From DATCVR01 sp036566745 (GTDB lineage: Bacteria; Actinomycetota; Actinomycetes; Jiangellales; Jiangellaceae): a stretch of 25,093 nt of DNA. Positions 18,230 to 24,933 of this stretch are shown one piece after another (positions within the stretch are counted from its first letter, which is position 1; each line of letters opens with the position of its first letter). Under the pieces are notes generated by a model that worked only from the letters and a program-made list of their open reading frames with translations, made no database searches and was not told where the DNA came from. The position numbers were made by a program, and so were the translations under genes. The stretch covers positions 1 through 25,093 of the forward strand of contig DATCVR010000389.1 of the NCBI GenBank assembly GCA_036566745.1, in the 5' to 3' direction.

Positions 18230-20034
18230 GCGGACACCTCGCTGTCCTCGGCGGCGGCCAGGGCGGCACGCTCAGCGGCGTCGCGCTCGTAGGCGGTGAT
18301 GAGGTGTTCGTAACCGGACGAGCGGATCAGCAGCTCGTCGTGGGTGCCGCGATCGACCACTCGCCCGCCCTCGACGTAGATGACCTCGTCGGCCAGCGCG
18401 ATGGTGGCCCGGCGGTAGGCCACGACCACGACGGTGGACGGCAGGTCGGCTTCGCGCAGGCCGGCCAGGATGCGCCGCTCGACCTCGGGGTCGACCGCGC
18501 TGGTGGCGTCGTCGAGGACGAGCAGGCGCGGACGGCGGACGATGGCGCGGGCGAGCGCCAGGCGCTGGCGCTGGCCACCGGAGAGGGAGGCCCCGCGCTC
18601 GCCGATCGGAGCGTCGAGTCCGGCGTCGAGGGCGCGGACGAAGCCGTCGCCCTGCGCGAGGTCGAGGGCGGCCCAGACGTCGTCGTCGGGCAGGTCGCGG
18701 CCGAGGGTGACGTTCTCGCGCACGGAGTCCTCGAAGATGAACGGCTGCTGGAAGGCCAGCGCGACGGCGTCGGCGACCTCACCGTGGACGAGCCCGCGCA
18801 GGTCGCTGCCGTCGAGCAGGACGGCGCCGGTCCGCGGGTCGACGAGGCGGACGAGCAGCCCGGCGAGGGTGGACTTGCCCGAGCCGGTGGGCCCGACGAC
18901 CGCGACCGTGCGGCCCGGAGCGACGTCGAGCGTGACGTCGTGCAGGACGTCGGTGCCGTCGGCGTAGGAGTAGTCGACCTGGCGCAGCCCGACGTCGGCC
19001 GGGCCGTCACCGCCCAGGCGGTCGCGTCCGTACGGGAGCGCGCCGTCGGCCTCCAGTACCGCCGAGACCCGGCGCCAGCCCACCACCGCGCGCGGCAACT
19101 CCCCCAGCACGAACCCGATCGCCCGGATCGGGAAGGCGGTGATGGTGAGCAGGTAGGCGACCTGGACCACGCTGCCCGCGTCGAGCGAGCCGTTGGCGAC
19201 CCGCACCGACCCGATGAGCAGCACGGCCAGCACACCGAGGTTGGGCAGCGCCTCCATGATCGGGTCGAAGGCACCGCGGACCCGGCCCACGCCGGTGTTG
19301 GCGTCGCGCAGGTCGCGGGCGACGCCGGCGAACCGCTCGGTCTCGGCGGCCTCCCGCCCCATGGCCTTGACTACCATCGCGCCGTCGAAGGACTCGTGGG
19401 CCACGGCCGAGAGATCGGCTCGCAGCGCCTGCGCCCGGGTGGCCAGGGGCGAGAGCCGCCGCTCGTAGACGAGGTTGACCAGCAGGATCACCGGGAACTG
19501 CAGGAAACCCACCAGCGCGAGCCACGGATCGGTCGCGAGCATCGAGGCCAGCGCGGCGACGAGCATCACCACCACTCCGAGCGCGAACGGCAGGGGCGCG
19601 ATCGGCCACCACATCGCCTCGACGTCGGCGTTGGCGTTCGAGAGCAGCTTGCCGGTGGCGTGCTGGTGGTGCCACGCCATGGGCAGGCGGAGGTATTGGC
19701 TGGTGACGCGCCGGCGGTATCGCGCGTTGAGGCGGTACTGGCCCAGGCCGGCGTAATACCGCCGGACGACGATGCCCCCGGCCTTGACCAGCGCGGTCGC
19801 GACGATCAGGAGGGCGGCCGACCACAGCGCGCCGGCAGTGGTGTCGCCCTCGCGGAACGCCGGGACCACGACGTTGTCGGTGACCCGGCCGATCACGATC
19901 GCCGACGCGACGGTCATCAGGCCGTAGACCGCGCTGCCCAGGATCGCCAGCCCCAGCGATACCGGCTCGTCCCGCAGCGCACGGGAGAGAATGCGGACAC
20001 CCTCGCGCAGAGTGGCCTGCCGCTCGTCCCTCAC
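18226..20034 (-). CDS. ABC exporter subunit (membrane + ATPase), degenerate ATPase half
   Basis: A 602-aa half-transporter with a membrane domain (about 20-330) and an ATPase domain (about 350-590). Walker A is GPTGSGKSTLAG and the signature is canonical LSGGQRQ. However, the residue after Walker B is Asp (LLVLDDATSAVDP), and the H-loop His is replaced by Tyr (VVAYRRATI). Such a site should bind ATP but hydrolyse it poorly. This matches known heterodimeric exporters (TM287/288, BmrCD type), in which one composite site is degenerate: here its Walker motifs face the non-canonical LSAGER signature of the partner. GTG 20034 is chosen because GGGAG lies 9 bases upstream and the longer open frame is not protein-like. 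Confidence 0.92.
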   Translation of the reverse strand: MRDERQATLREGVRILSRALRDEPVSLGLAILGSAVYGLMTVASAIVIGRVTDNVVVPAFREGDTTAGALWSAALLIVATALVKAGGIVVRRYYAGLGQYRLNARYRRRVTSQYLRLPMAWHHQHATGKLLSNANADVEAMWWPIAPLPFALGVVVMLVAALASMLATDPWLALVGFLQFPVILLVNLVYERRLSPLATRAQALRADLSAVAHESFDGAMVVKAMGREAAETERFAGVARDLRDANTGVGRVRGAFDPIMEALPNLGVLAVLLIGSVRVANGSLDAGSVVQVAYLLTITAFPIRAIGFVLGELPRAVVGWRRVSAVLEADGALPYGRDRLGGDGPADVGLRQVDYSYADGTDVLHDVTLDVAPGRTVAVVGPTGSGKSTLAGLLVRLVDPRTGAVLLDGSDLRGLVHGEVADAVALAFQQPFIFEDSVRENVTLGRDLPDDDVWAALDLAQGDGFVRALDAGLDAPIGERGASLSGGQRQRLALARAIVRRPRLLVLDDATSAVDPEVERRILAGLREADLPSTVVVVAYRRATIALADEVIYVEGGRVVDRGTHDELLIRSSGYEHLITAYERDAAERAALAAAEDSEVSA

Positions 20035-20496
20035 GTGGTGCTGCTCCCTGCTCGGATATCGGCCGGCGAACGGGTCGCGTTCGGGGCGGACGACGCCGCG
20101 ATGATCATCGCGAACGCCAGGATATGTACAGTACCAACTGCCGCCGACGCTCTCATATGCCGCGTGCCGGCCTCCGATCTCGCCCAGCGCGAACGCACCC
20201 CCGGCCGCCGACGCCGCCTGATGCCGTGTCCCAGCGCGCACCGGATGGGCACGCCATCCGGAAAGCACGTGGCTCCCCCTCGTCGTGAGGATGGAGCCGC
20301 CGTGAAGTAGGTGGTGGGCCTCAGCCGAATTTTGAGACACCACGCCGTGCCATGAGCAGGAGCAGCAGGGTCGGGGGCGGGTTATGCGGTTTCCCGTTCC
20401 GTCAACCGTGATCACTTGACTCGCGCGCCTCAGCCTCGGGAGCATCGAGCGAGGCGCAGGGTACTGGCGGCAGCAGGGGAGAGGGGAACCTAGATC
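20035..20496. promoter_or_regulatory. Divergent 462-bp intergenic region between the ABC operon and the accessory cassette
   Basis: No gene is supported here. On the ABC side a GTAC-A-GTAC palindrome (ATATGTACAGTACC, about 20122-20135) could be a small operator. On the cassette side lies a composite palindrome at 20401-20420 overlapping a TTGACT hexamer. The middle (about 20160-20400) shows nothing recognisable. Confidence 0.4.
20401..20444 (+). promoter_or_regulatory. Composite palindrome and possible promoter of the accessory cassette
   Basis: GTCAA (20401-20405) and TTGAC (20416-20420) flank an inner perfect palindrome GTGATCAC (20408-20415). TTGACT (20416-20421) is a good -35. The best -10 at 18-base spacing is only GAGCAT. 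The first cassette gene starts at 20497 after an AGGGG ribosome site. The cassette's XRE protein is an obvious candidate binder; this is inference. Confidence 0.35.
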
Positions 20497-20688
20497 ATGA
20501 AGGTCACCAAACTGGTTAGCACGTGTGACATCAAGGATTGCCCGACGATCTACGCGACAGATCGCGGCACCCTCCTGGTTCAGGGCGAGACTCCGACCGA
20601 TCACGGGCTACAGATTCCCGGTCACGAGACCCTCGTCGAGATCCCGGTGGAACTGATCCAGAATGCCATCCGTGACAACCTCATCTAG
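20497..20688 (+). CDS. Conserved small actinobacterial protein (63 aa), unknown function
   Basis: A 63-aa protein with the pattern C-x2-x-D-C-P-T-x-Y-x-T-D-R-G-T near the N-terminus (CDIKDCPTIYATDRGT), followed by LLVQG and a VEIPVELI C-terminus. I recognise this layout from small proteins that commonly precede DUF6879 genes in actinomycetes; no function is known. The two Cys could bind a metal. AGGGG lies 10 bases before ATG 20497. Its end overlaps the start of the DUF6879 gene, so the two are coupled. It is the first gene of the accessory cassette. Confidence 0.8.
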   Translation: MKVTKLVSTCDIKDCPTIYATDRGTLLVQGETPTDHGLQIPGHETLVEIPVELIQNAIRDNLI

Positions 20689-21196
20689 GACTCTCGGGGA
20701 ACTATTCGACACATTCGAGCGCGAGGCATTCCGACTGGAAACGCTCGACTACTATGGCAAGTCGGGGAACGTTGACGCCTATCGAACATTCCTGGCCGGG
20801 GAACAGCAGCCGGACGACTACAACGCAGGCTGGGTCGAAGAAGTCCGCTCACACACCGGAAGAGGGAAGCGCGTCTACAGGGTTCACATCCTGTCCCGCC
20901 CCCTGACGGACTACCTGAGGTTTGAACTCGGGTGGGGATACCGGAAGAACATGTCGGGCGGTGAGGAGTTCTTCATTCTCGACACGACGGACAGGCCGAG
21001 CCCTCTGGAGAACGTTCCGGACTTCTGGTTCTTCGACTCCGAAACGGTGGCGGTGATGAACTACGACGAGACTGGGAAGTTCGTGGGCTCGGAGGTCCTG
21101 CCATCGGAACGAACGGCCGAATTCATCCGGCACCGTGACGCAGCGCTCGCGCACGCGGAGCCGTTCAGCGATTGGTGGGCCAAGCACGGCGCGTGA
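20663..21196 (+). CDS. DUF6879 family protein
   Basis: A 177-aa protein with the DUF6879 pattern: LGELFDTFEREAFRLETLDYY at the start, FLAGEQQPDDYNAGWVEEVR, YRVHILSRPLTDYLRFELGWGYRKN, then FWFFDSETVAVMNYD and a C-terminal FIRHRDAALAHAEPFSDWW. The function is unknown. In actinomycetes this family sits next to XRE-DUF5753 regulators, and it probably works with them. ATG 20663 overlaps the upstream gene by 26 bases; GTG 20672 is an alternative start. The stop overlaps the GTG of the XRE gene (GTGA). Confidence 0.88.
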   Translation: MPSVTTSSRTLGELFDTFEREAFRLETLDYYGKSGNVDAYRTFLAGEQQPDDYNAGWVEEVRSHTGRGKRVYRVHILSRPLTDYLRFELGWGYRKNMSGGEEFFILDTTDRPSPLENVPDFWFFDSETVAVMNYDETGKFVGSEVLPSERTAEFIRHRDAALAHAEPFSDWWAKHGA

Positions 21197-21597
21197 ACAG
21201 AGCACAGGTCGGGGCCGCGCTGCGGGCGCTGCGAGTGGCATCTGGAAAGGAAGCCAAAGCGGTAGCCCGCCGCGCTCTCATGTCTCCGTCCAAGCTGTCC
21301 AAGATCGAAAACGCGAAGCTGGCGGCCAGCGCGACGGACGTCGAGCGCATCCTGACAGCCATCGGTGTGTCGGACGAGGTCAAGGCGGAATACACCGAGG
21401 TCGCGCGAGCGGCGGCGACGGAAGCGACGGCCTGGCGTCTTCTGAAGCGGATCGGGGTCCACAAAGGCCAACAGGCCGCCAAGGCGCTCGAGGCTCAGAT
21501 GTCGATGCTGAGGGTGTTTCAACCTGCGCTGGTTCCTGGGCTGCTCCAGACTCCGGAGTACATCCGCGCAGTTCTGCATCGCCACAACCTAAGGTAG
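21193..21597 (+). CDS. XRE-type helix-turn-helix regulator, N-terminal half (cut short by in-frame TAG)
   Basis: The 134-aa product has an N-terminal XRE/HTH_31 DNA-binding domain (VGAALRALR, then ARRALMSPSKLSKIENAK, residues about 6-60). It continues into the start of the DUF5753 domain (MSMLRVFQPALVPGLLQTPEYIRAVL) and stops at TAG 21595-21597. The same frame then continues as a normal DUF5753 domain to 22023, so the intact gene would be 21193-22023 (about 276 aa, the usual family length). GTG 21193 overlaps the DUF6879 stop (GTGA); ATG 21172 in frame is an alternative. The HTH part alone could still bind DNA. Confidence 0.8.
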   Translation: MNRAQVGAALRALRVASGKEAKAVARRALMSPSKLSKIENAKLAASATDVERILTAIGVSDEVKAEYTEVARAAATEATAWRLLKRIGVHKGQQAAKALEAQMSMLRVFQPALVPGLLQTPEYIRAVLHRHNLR

Positions 21598-22023
21598 GAT
21601 TCCCTCACTCGGACGATGAACGGCAGACTCGATCGTCAAGCGGTCCTCTACGACAACACGAAGTCAATGCGGTTCATCATCACTGAGCCGGTCCTCCGGT
21701 GGCGAATCGTGCCGCCCCAGATGATGGCCGCGCAGCTCGACCGCATCGTTTCCATTTCCAGGCTCTCTCATGTGGACATCCGCGTGGCCCCCCTCGAGAT
21801 TCAACAGACCGATATTGCGAATCACGCCTTCGTTATCCGTGACGACCGAATAGTTACGATAGAAACGGTCCACGCCGAGGTGGTGGTCACGGACCCCGGG
21901 GACGTTGAGCTCTACGTCGAGAAGTTCGGAGGGTTCGAGCGAATGGCGTTGTCCGGTGACGGAATGCGGAGCATGCTCGAAGCCATCCGCGACGACTTCT
22001 TGCGACAACAGGAAACAGGCTAG
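21598..22023 (+). pseudogene. DUF5753 domain, C-terminal half of the interrupted XRE regulator
   Basis: This is the direct in-frame continuation of the XRE gene after TAG 21595-21597. It resumes DSLTRTMNGRLDRQAVLYD and then carries the normal DUF5753 features: FIITEPVLRWRIVPPQMMAAQLDRI, VDIRVAPLEI, HAFVIRDDRIVTIETVHAEV and VELYVEKFGGFERMAL. The frame is undamaged apart from the single stop. Re-initiation at ATG 21616 is possible, but no ribosome-binding site precedes it. The alternatives are a recent nonsense mutation, a sequencing error or stop read-through. I favour a mutation or an error. Confidence 0.75.
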
Positions 22024-22055
22024 AGAGCCCTTCTGAGCTGGTCGAAGATGTTGCC

Positions 22056-22370
22056 ATGCCGTCCGACCAGAGACAGTCGCCTGACCAGTCCGCTCCCAAG
22101 GGTTGGCGCCTGGAACCCTGTCCGGGCCGTGAGGTGCACACGGATGTGCACGGCCAGATCTGCGTGCCGATGTGGATCAGCCGCGACGACGAGCATGTCG
22201 CCGACGCGGAAATGGTCCTGCTCCCCGCCGAAGCTCGGCTCATGAGCGACCGGCTGACGATGGCGGTCGGCGGCGCGCGCTCGATCATGCAGGAGCTGTT
22301 CCCGGAAAGCGCCATAGCCGCCAGCGGTCGGGGCGTCACGTTGATCTCAAAGCTCCCGGACATGGCCTGA
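22056..22370 (+). CDS. Hypothetical protein, 104 aa
   Basis: I do not recognise this protein. It has a polar N-terminus (SDQRQSPDQSAPKGW), two Cys (EPCPGRE and QICVPMW), and a mixed alpha/beta-looking remainder with MVLLPAEARLMSDRLTMAV and a VTLISKLPDM end. No signal peptide or membrane span is seen. It starts 32 bases after the DUF5753 stop, with only a weak GAAGA-type ribosome site. Its place in a same-strand run of small cassette genes supports it being coding. Confidence 0.6.
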   Translation: MPSDQRQSPDQSAPKGWRLEPCPGREVHTDVHGQICVPMWISRDDEHVADAEMVLLPAEARLMSDRLTMAVGGARSIMQELFPESAIAASGRGVTLISKLPDMA

Positions 22371-22411
22371 CGCGGCCGCCACCGGTGGATCCACAGACGG
22401 AGGAGGAGCTC

Positions 22412-22600
22412 ATGGCCACCGAGATGGCCGACATCGACGCCTATGCGCGCGGCATCCAGCGCACCCACGTTCCGGTCCGGCCGACGAACGGCGGCCCGCT
22501 GTGCGCGAAGTGCAGCCAGCCATGGCCCTGCCGGGACTCCACCTGGCAAGAGCAATGGCTGACCAGCCTGACCAGGACCGAGGCCGAACGGCAGCGATGA
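22412..22600 (+). CDS. Small CxxC-x5-C protein, 62 aa
   Basis: The ATG at 22412 follows a strong GGAGGAGGAG ribosome site, which fixes this start within a longer open frame. The protein has three Cys in LCAKCSQPWPC (residues about 31, 34 and 40), a layout like small actinobacterial proteins carrying a C-x2-C...WPC motif, possibly metal-binding. The C-terminal half is helical and charged (WQEQWLTSLTRTEAERQR). The function is unknown. Its stop overlaps the ATG of the following 33-aa peptide. Confidence 0.65.
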   Translation: MATEMADIDAYARGIQRTHVPVRPTNGGPLCAKCSQPWPCRDSTWQEQWLTSLTRTEAERQR

Positions 22601-22698
22601 TGCGCGACCTGTCCACCATCGAGATCAACTGGTCGGTCGCCCTGGCGCTCTTGCTCGCGTTCGGCCTGCTGATCTTCCAGTTGTGGCTTCAGCGGTGA
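22597..22698 (+). CDS. 33-aa single-span membrane peptide
   Basis: The peptide runs MMRDLSTIEINW, then a hydrophobic span (about residues 13-29, VALALLLAFGLLIFQLW) and a short basic end (LQR). ATG 22597 overlaps the stop of the upstream gene (ATGA); ATG 22600 is equally possible. The predicted topology is one transmembrane helix. It is small enough to be missed by gene finders. Function is unknown; a membrane tether, a toxin-like peptide or an accessory to the neighbouring methyltransferase system are all possible. The support is the coupling and the clean hydrophobic span. Confidence 0.5.
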   Translation: MMRDLSTIEINWSVALALLLAFGLLIFQLWLQR

Positions 22699-22788
22699 CT
22701 CGTGTGCGGGCTCGCCGTCGTCCACAGCCCTGCCGAAGATCTTGTGGCGAGACTGATCAGAACTTCAATGGCACTGACGAGCAGCATC

Positions 22789-22938
22789 ATGGCCAAAGGC
22801 AGCAAAGGTGGTCCCAACGACGGCGGCGGAAAGCACGGCAAGCCCTACAAGCCGGGCAACGAGGGCAAGCAGCCGAGGGAGAAAGGGGACGGCCAGAAGA
22901 AGTTCGACCCAAAGAAGCTGAGGGATCCCAAGCCATGA
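22789..22938 (+). CDS. Lys/Gly-rich 49-aa peptide, candidate methyltransferase substrate (RiPP-like precursor)
   Basis: From ATG 22789 the peptide is 49 aa, very rich in Lys, Gly and Pro, with no Cys and one Ser. It contains two Asp-Gly pairs (PNDGGGK at residue 11 and KGDGQ at residue 34), plus two Asp-Pro pairs near the end. Asp-Gly is the sequence most prone to succinimide and isoaspartate formation, which is the chemistry of the enzyme encoded next. Its stop overlaps the methyltransferase ATG (ATGA). In-frame alternative starts are ATG 22768 and GTG 22702; none has a strong ribosome site. It could instead be an ordinary basic, nucleic-acid-binding small protein. Confidence 0.55.
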   Translation: MAKGSKGGPNDGGGKHGKPYKPGNEGKQPREKGDGQKKFDPKKLRDPKP

Positions 22939-24059
22939 CCACTCCTGGCCCTGAGAAGCTGCTCCACGGTGTTGAGCAGCTAGAGCCCCTGACCGATCCG
23001 CGGTTTCGTGCGGCGTTCGATCGTGTGGACCGGGGAGCATTCGTCCCCAGCACGGTCTGGCCGTACGACGACTCAGACGGCCACTTCTGGCCGCTGGACC
23101 GCGACACCTACAGAGACCTGTGGCAGGACATCGTCTACTCGAACGAGCCGGTGATCACTCAGGTCGATGAGCGCGGTGCGTCCAGTTCGGCGAGCATGCC
23201 GAGCGTGGTGTTCATGATGCTGCGCCACCTCGACATCGCCAACGGGATGCGCGTACTCGAAGCGGGCACCGGAACGGGCTACAACGCCGCTCTGCTGTCC
23301 TACCTGGCCGGCGACGCGAACGTCACCACCGTCGAAACTGACGCGGACATCGCCGCCGCAGCGACGGCTGCGCTGAAGCGCAACGGATTCCACCCCCATG
23401 TCGTCACGCGGGACGGCTCTCAGGGCTACCCGCCGAATGCTCCCTACGACCGCATCATCGCCACCTACGCCGTTCAGTTTGTGCCCTACGCGTGGGTCGA
23501 ACAATGCCGGTCCGGTGGCCTGATCGTCACCCCGTGGGGCACGCCATTCGACGACAACGTCCTGTTGCGACTCACCGTCCACGACGACCACACCGCATCC
23601 GGCCATTTCATCGACACCGTCAACTTCATGTCTGACCGCGGACAACGCCCCGAGCACCCCTTCATCCGCGACACCGTCTCCGACGACCACGAGGTCGCCA
23701 TGTCTCACGCCGATCTCGACCCACGTGCCGTTCTCGATGACGAACACGCAGCCTTCACCATCGGGTTACGCGTCCCCGACTGCCATGAGAGCACGGTCCA
23801 CGCAGCCGACGACACCGGCCGCTTCACCCTGTGGGTACTCGCTCACGACAGCACGTCCTGGGCGTCGGTGTCATTCGATCCCACCGAAGCCGGATGGGAA
23901 GTTCGCCAACATGGGCGACGCCGCCTCTGGGACGAGGTCGAAGCCGCCTATCGGTGGTGGATCGATGCCGGGCGACCCGAGCGCGAACGCTACGGCGTCA
24001 CCATCACCCGAGACGGCCAAGAGATCTGGCTCGACCACCCCACCGGAGAGCACGCATGA
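22935..24059 (+). CDS. Protein-L-isoaspartate O-methyltransferase-like enzyme
   Basis: A 374-aa protein with an N-terminal PCMT-like SAM-dependent methyltransferase domain (residues about 10-215). It shows DRGAFVP (33-38), VITQ in place of the usual ISQ (about 73-76), a Ser-rich GASSSASMPS, SAM motif I VLEAGTGTGYNAAL (107-120), and DGSQGYPPNAPYDRI (160-174). An extra C-terminal domain of about 160 residues ends RRLWDEVEAAYRWW and is absent from housekeeping PIMT (about 210 aa). PIMT methylates isoaspartate; related PAMT enzymes in RiPP clusters methylate Asp to give aspartimide. The coupled peptide upstream suggests the second role, as inference. Databases often mislabel this family as rRNA adenine methyltransferase. 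Confidence 0.85.
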   Translation: MTTPGPEKLLHGVEQLEPLTDPRFRAAFDRVDRGAFVPSTVWPYDDSDGHFWPLDRDTYRDLWQDIVYSNEPVITQVDERGASSSASMPSVVFMMLRHLDIANGMRVLEAGTGTGYNAALLSYLAGDANVTTVETDADIAAAATAALKRNGFHPHVVTRDGSQGYPPNAPYDRIIATYAVQFVPYAWVEQCRSGGLIVTPWGTPFDDNVLLRLTVHDDHTASGHFIDTVNFMSDRGQRPEHPFIRDTVSDDHEVAMSHADLDPRAVLDDEHAAFTIGLRVPDCHESTVHAADDTGRFTLWVLAHDSTSWASVSFDPTEAGWEVRQHGRRRLWDEVEAAYRWWIDAGRPERERYGVTITRDGQEIWLDHPTGEHA

Positions 24060-24103
24060 ACCCACCGGCCCGGCTGCGGCTGAGGCTCGGCGCCGCCGGG
24101 TGA
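24056..24103 (+). CDS. Possible 15-aa ORF overlapping the methyltransferase stop
   Basis: An ATGA overlap opens a 15-codon frame (MNPPARLRLRLGAAG) whose stop lies within the following hairpin. It is basic and Leu/Arg-rich. It may be chance; the only support is the overlap style shared by the neighbouring genes. Confidence 0.15.
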   Translation: MNPPARLRLRLGAAG

Positions 24104-24155
24104 TCGTTGGCGTCGCCTGGCTGTTCAGGCGACCACATCGCGCCAACGATCACCC
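24098..24155. terminator. Large bidirectional hairpin between the cassette and hisF
   Basis: Outer arms of 15 bp pair perfectly (24098-24112, GGGTGATCGTTGGCG, with 24141-24155). An inner stem TCGCCTG/CAGGCGA (24113-24119 with 24126-24132) has a 6-base loop and leaves an 8-base bulge (24133-24140). It lies between convergent genes (methyltransferase plus, hisF minus), so it probably terminates both. There is no T-tract. Confidence 0.75.
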
Positions 24156-24171
24156 GTGCGTGACGCTGCAT

Positions 24172-24933
24172 TCAGCGCACCGAGTGACCGGCCGCCCGCA
24201 CGGCGTCCTTGACCTCGCCGATGCGCAGGTCGCCGAAGTGGAAGACACTCGCCGCCAGCACCGCGTCGGCTCCGGCCTCGACGGCCGGCGCGAAATGGGA
24301 CAGCGCGCCCGCACCGCCGCTGGCCACCACCGGCACGTCGACCGCCGCACGCACGGCGCGGATCATCGCGAGGTCGTAGCCGTCCTTGGTACCGTCAGCG
24401 TCCATCGAGTTGAGCAGGATCTCGCCGGCACCGAGCTCAGCTGCCCGGACGGCCCACTCGACCGCGTCGAGGCCGGTGCCGCGGCGTCCGCCGTGGGTGG
24501 TCACCTCGAACCCGGAGTCGGTGTCGCCGCCCCTGCGGGCGTCGACGGACAGGACCAACACCTGGGCGCCGAAACGCTGGGCGATCTCGGCCACCAGCTC
24601 GGGGCGGGCCACCGCGGCGGTATTGACGCCTACCTTGTCGGCGCCGGCCCGAAGCAGCCGGTCGACGTCGGCCACCTCGCGGACGCCGCCACCCACCGTC
24701 AGCGGGATGAACACCTGCTCGGCGGTGCGCGACACGACGTCGTAGGTGGTGGAGCGGTCGTCACTGGACGCGGTGATGTCGAGGAACACCAGCTCGTCGG
24801 CGCCCTCGGCGTCGTAGGCGGCAGCGAGCTCGACCGGATCGCCGGCGTCGCGGAGGTCGGCGAACCGCACCCCCTTGACCACCCGCCCGGCGTCGACGTC
24901 GAGGCACGGGATGACCCGCACGGCAACGCTCAT
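24172..24933 (-). CDS. hisF: Imidazole glycerol phosphate synthase, cyclase subunit
   Basis: A 253-aa TIM-barrel protein that, with the glutaminase HisH, makes imidazole glycerol phosphate and AICAR from PRFAR. The catalytic Asp residues are in IPCLDVDAGRVVKGV (residue 11) and LLNSMDADGTKDGYD (near residue 133). Phosphate-binding loops VGGGVREV and ASGGAG are present. ATG 24933 overlaps the stop of the upstream RidA gene by one base (TGATG), so the two are coupled. HisH and HisA are not in the window; they usually lie just upstream, to the right. Confidence 0.97.
   Translation of the reverse strand: MSVAVRVIPCLDVDAGRVVKGVRFADLRDAGDPVELAAAYDAEGADELVFLDITASSDDRSTTYDVVSRTAEQVFIPLTVGGGVREVADVDRLLRAGADKVGVNTAAVARPELVAEIAQRFGAQVLVLSVDARRGGDTDSGFEVTTHGGRRGTGLDAVEWAVRAAELGAGEILLNSMDADGTKDGYDLAMIRAVRAAVDVPVVASGGAGALSHFAPAVEAGADAVLAASVFHFGDLRIGEVKDAVRAAGHSVR

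Noticed and set aside
18115..20310. Long plus-strand frame (731 codons) opposite the ABC genes
   Set aside because: Shadow of the ABC exporter genes; no plausible protein features.
20035..20604. N-terminal extension of the first ABC gene across the whole intergenic region
   Set aside because: The translation is not protein-like (many Cys, Arg, His and Pro without pattern) and GTG 20034 gives the usual family length.
21616..22023. DUF5753 fragment as an independent gene starting at ATG 21616
   Set aside because: No ribosome site precedes it and it is in the same frame as the XRE half, so a single interrupted gene explains it better.
22683..22934. Long N-terminal extension of the methyltransferase
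   Set aside because: This stretch overlaps the small basic peptide gene in another frame and reads as Arg/Gln low complexity. ATG 22935 gives the normal PCMT-type start.
20401..24155. Attachment-site direct repeats flanking the accessory cassette
   Set aside because: Only short shared words such as GATCAC were found at the two ends, which is within chance. No integrase or tRNA is present.
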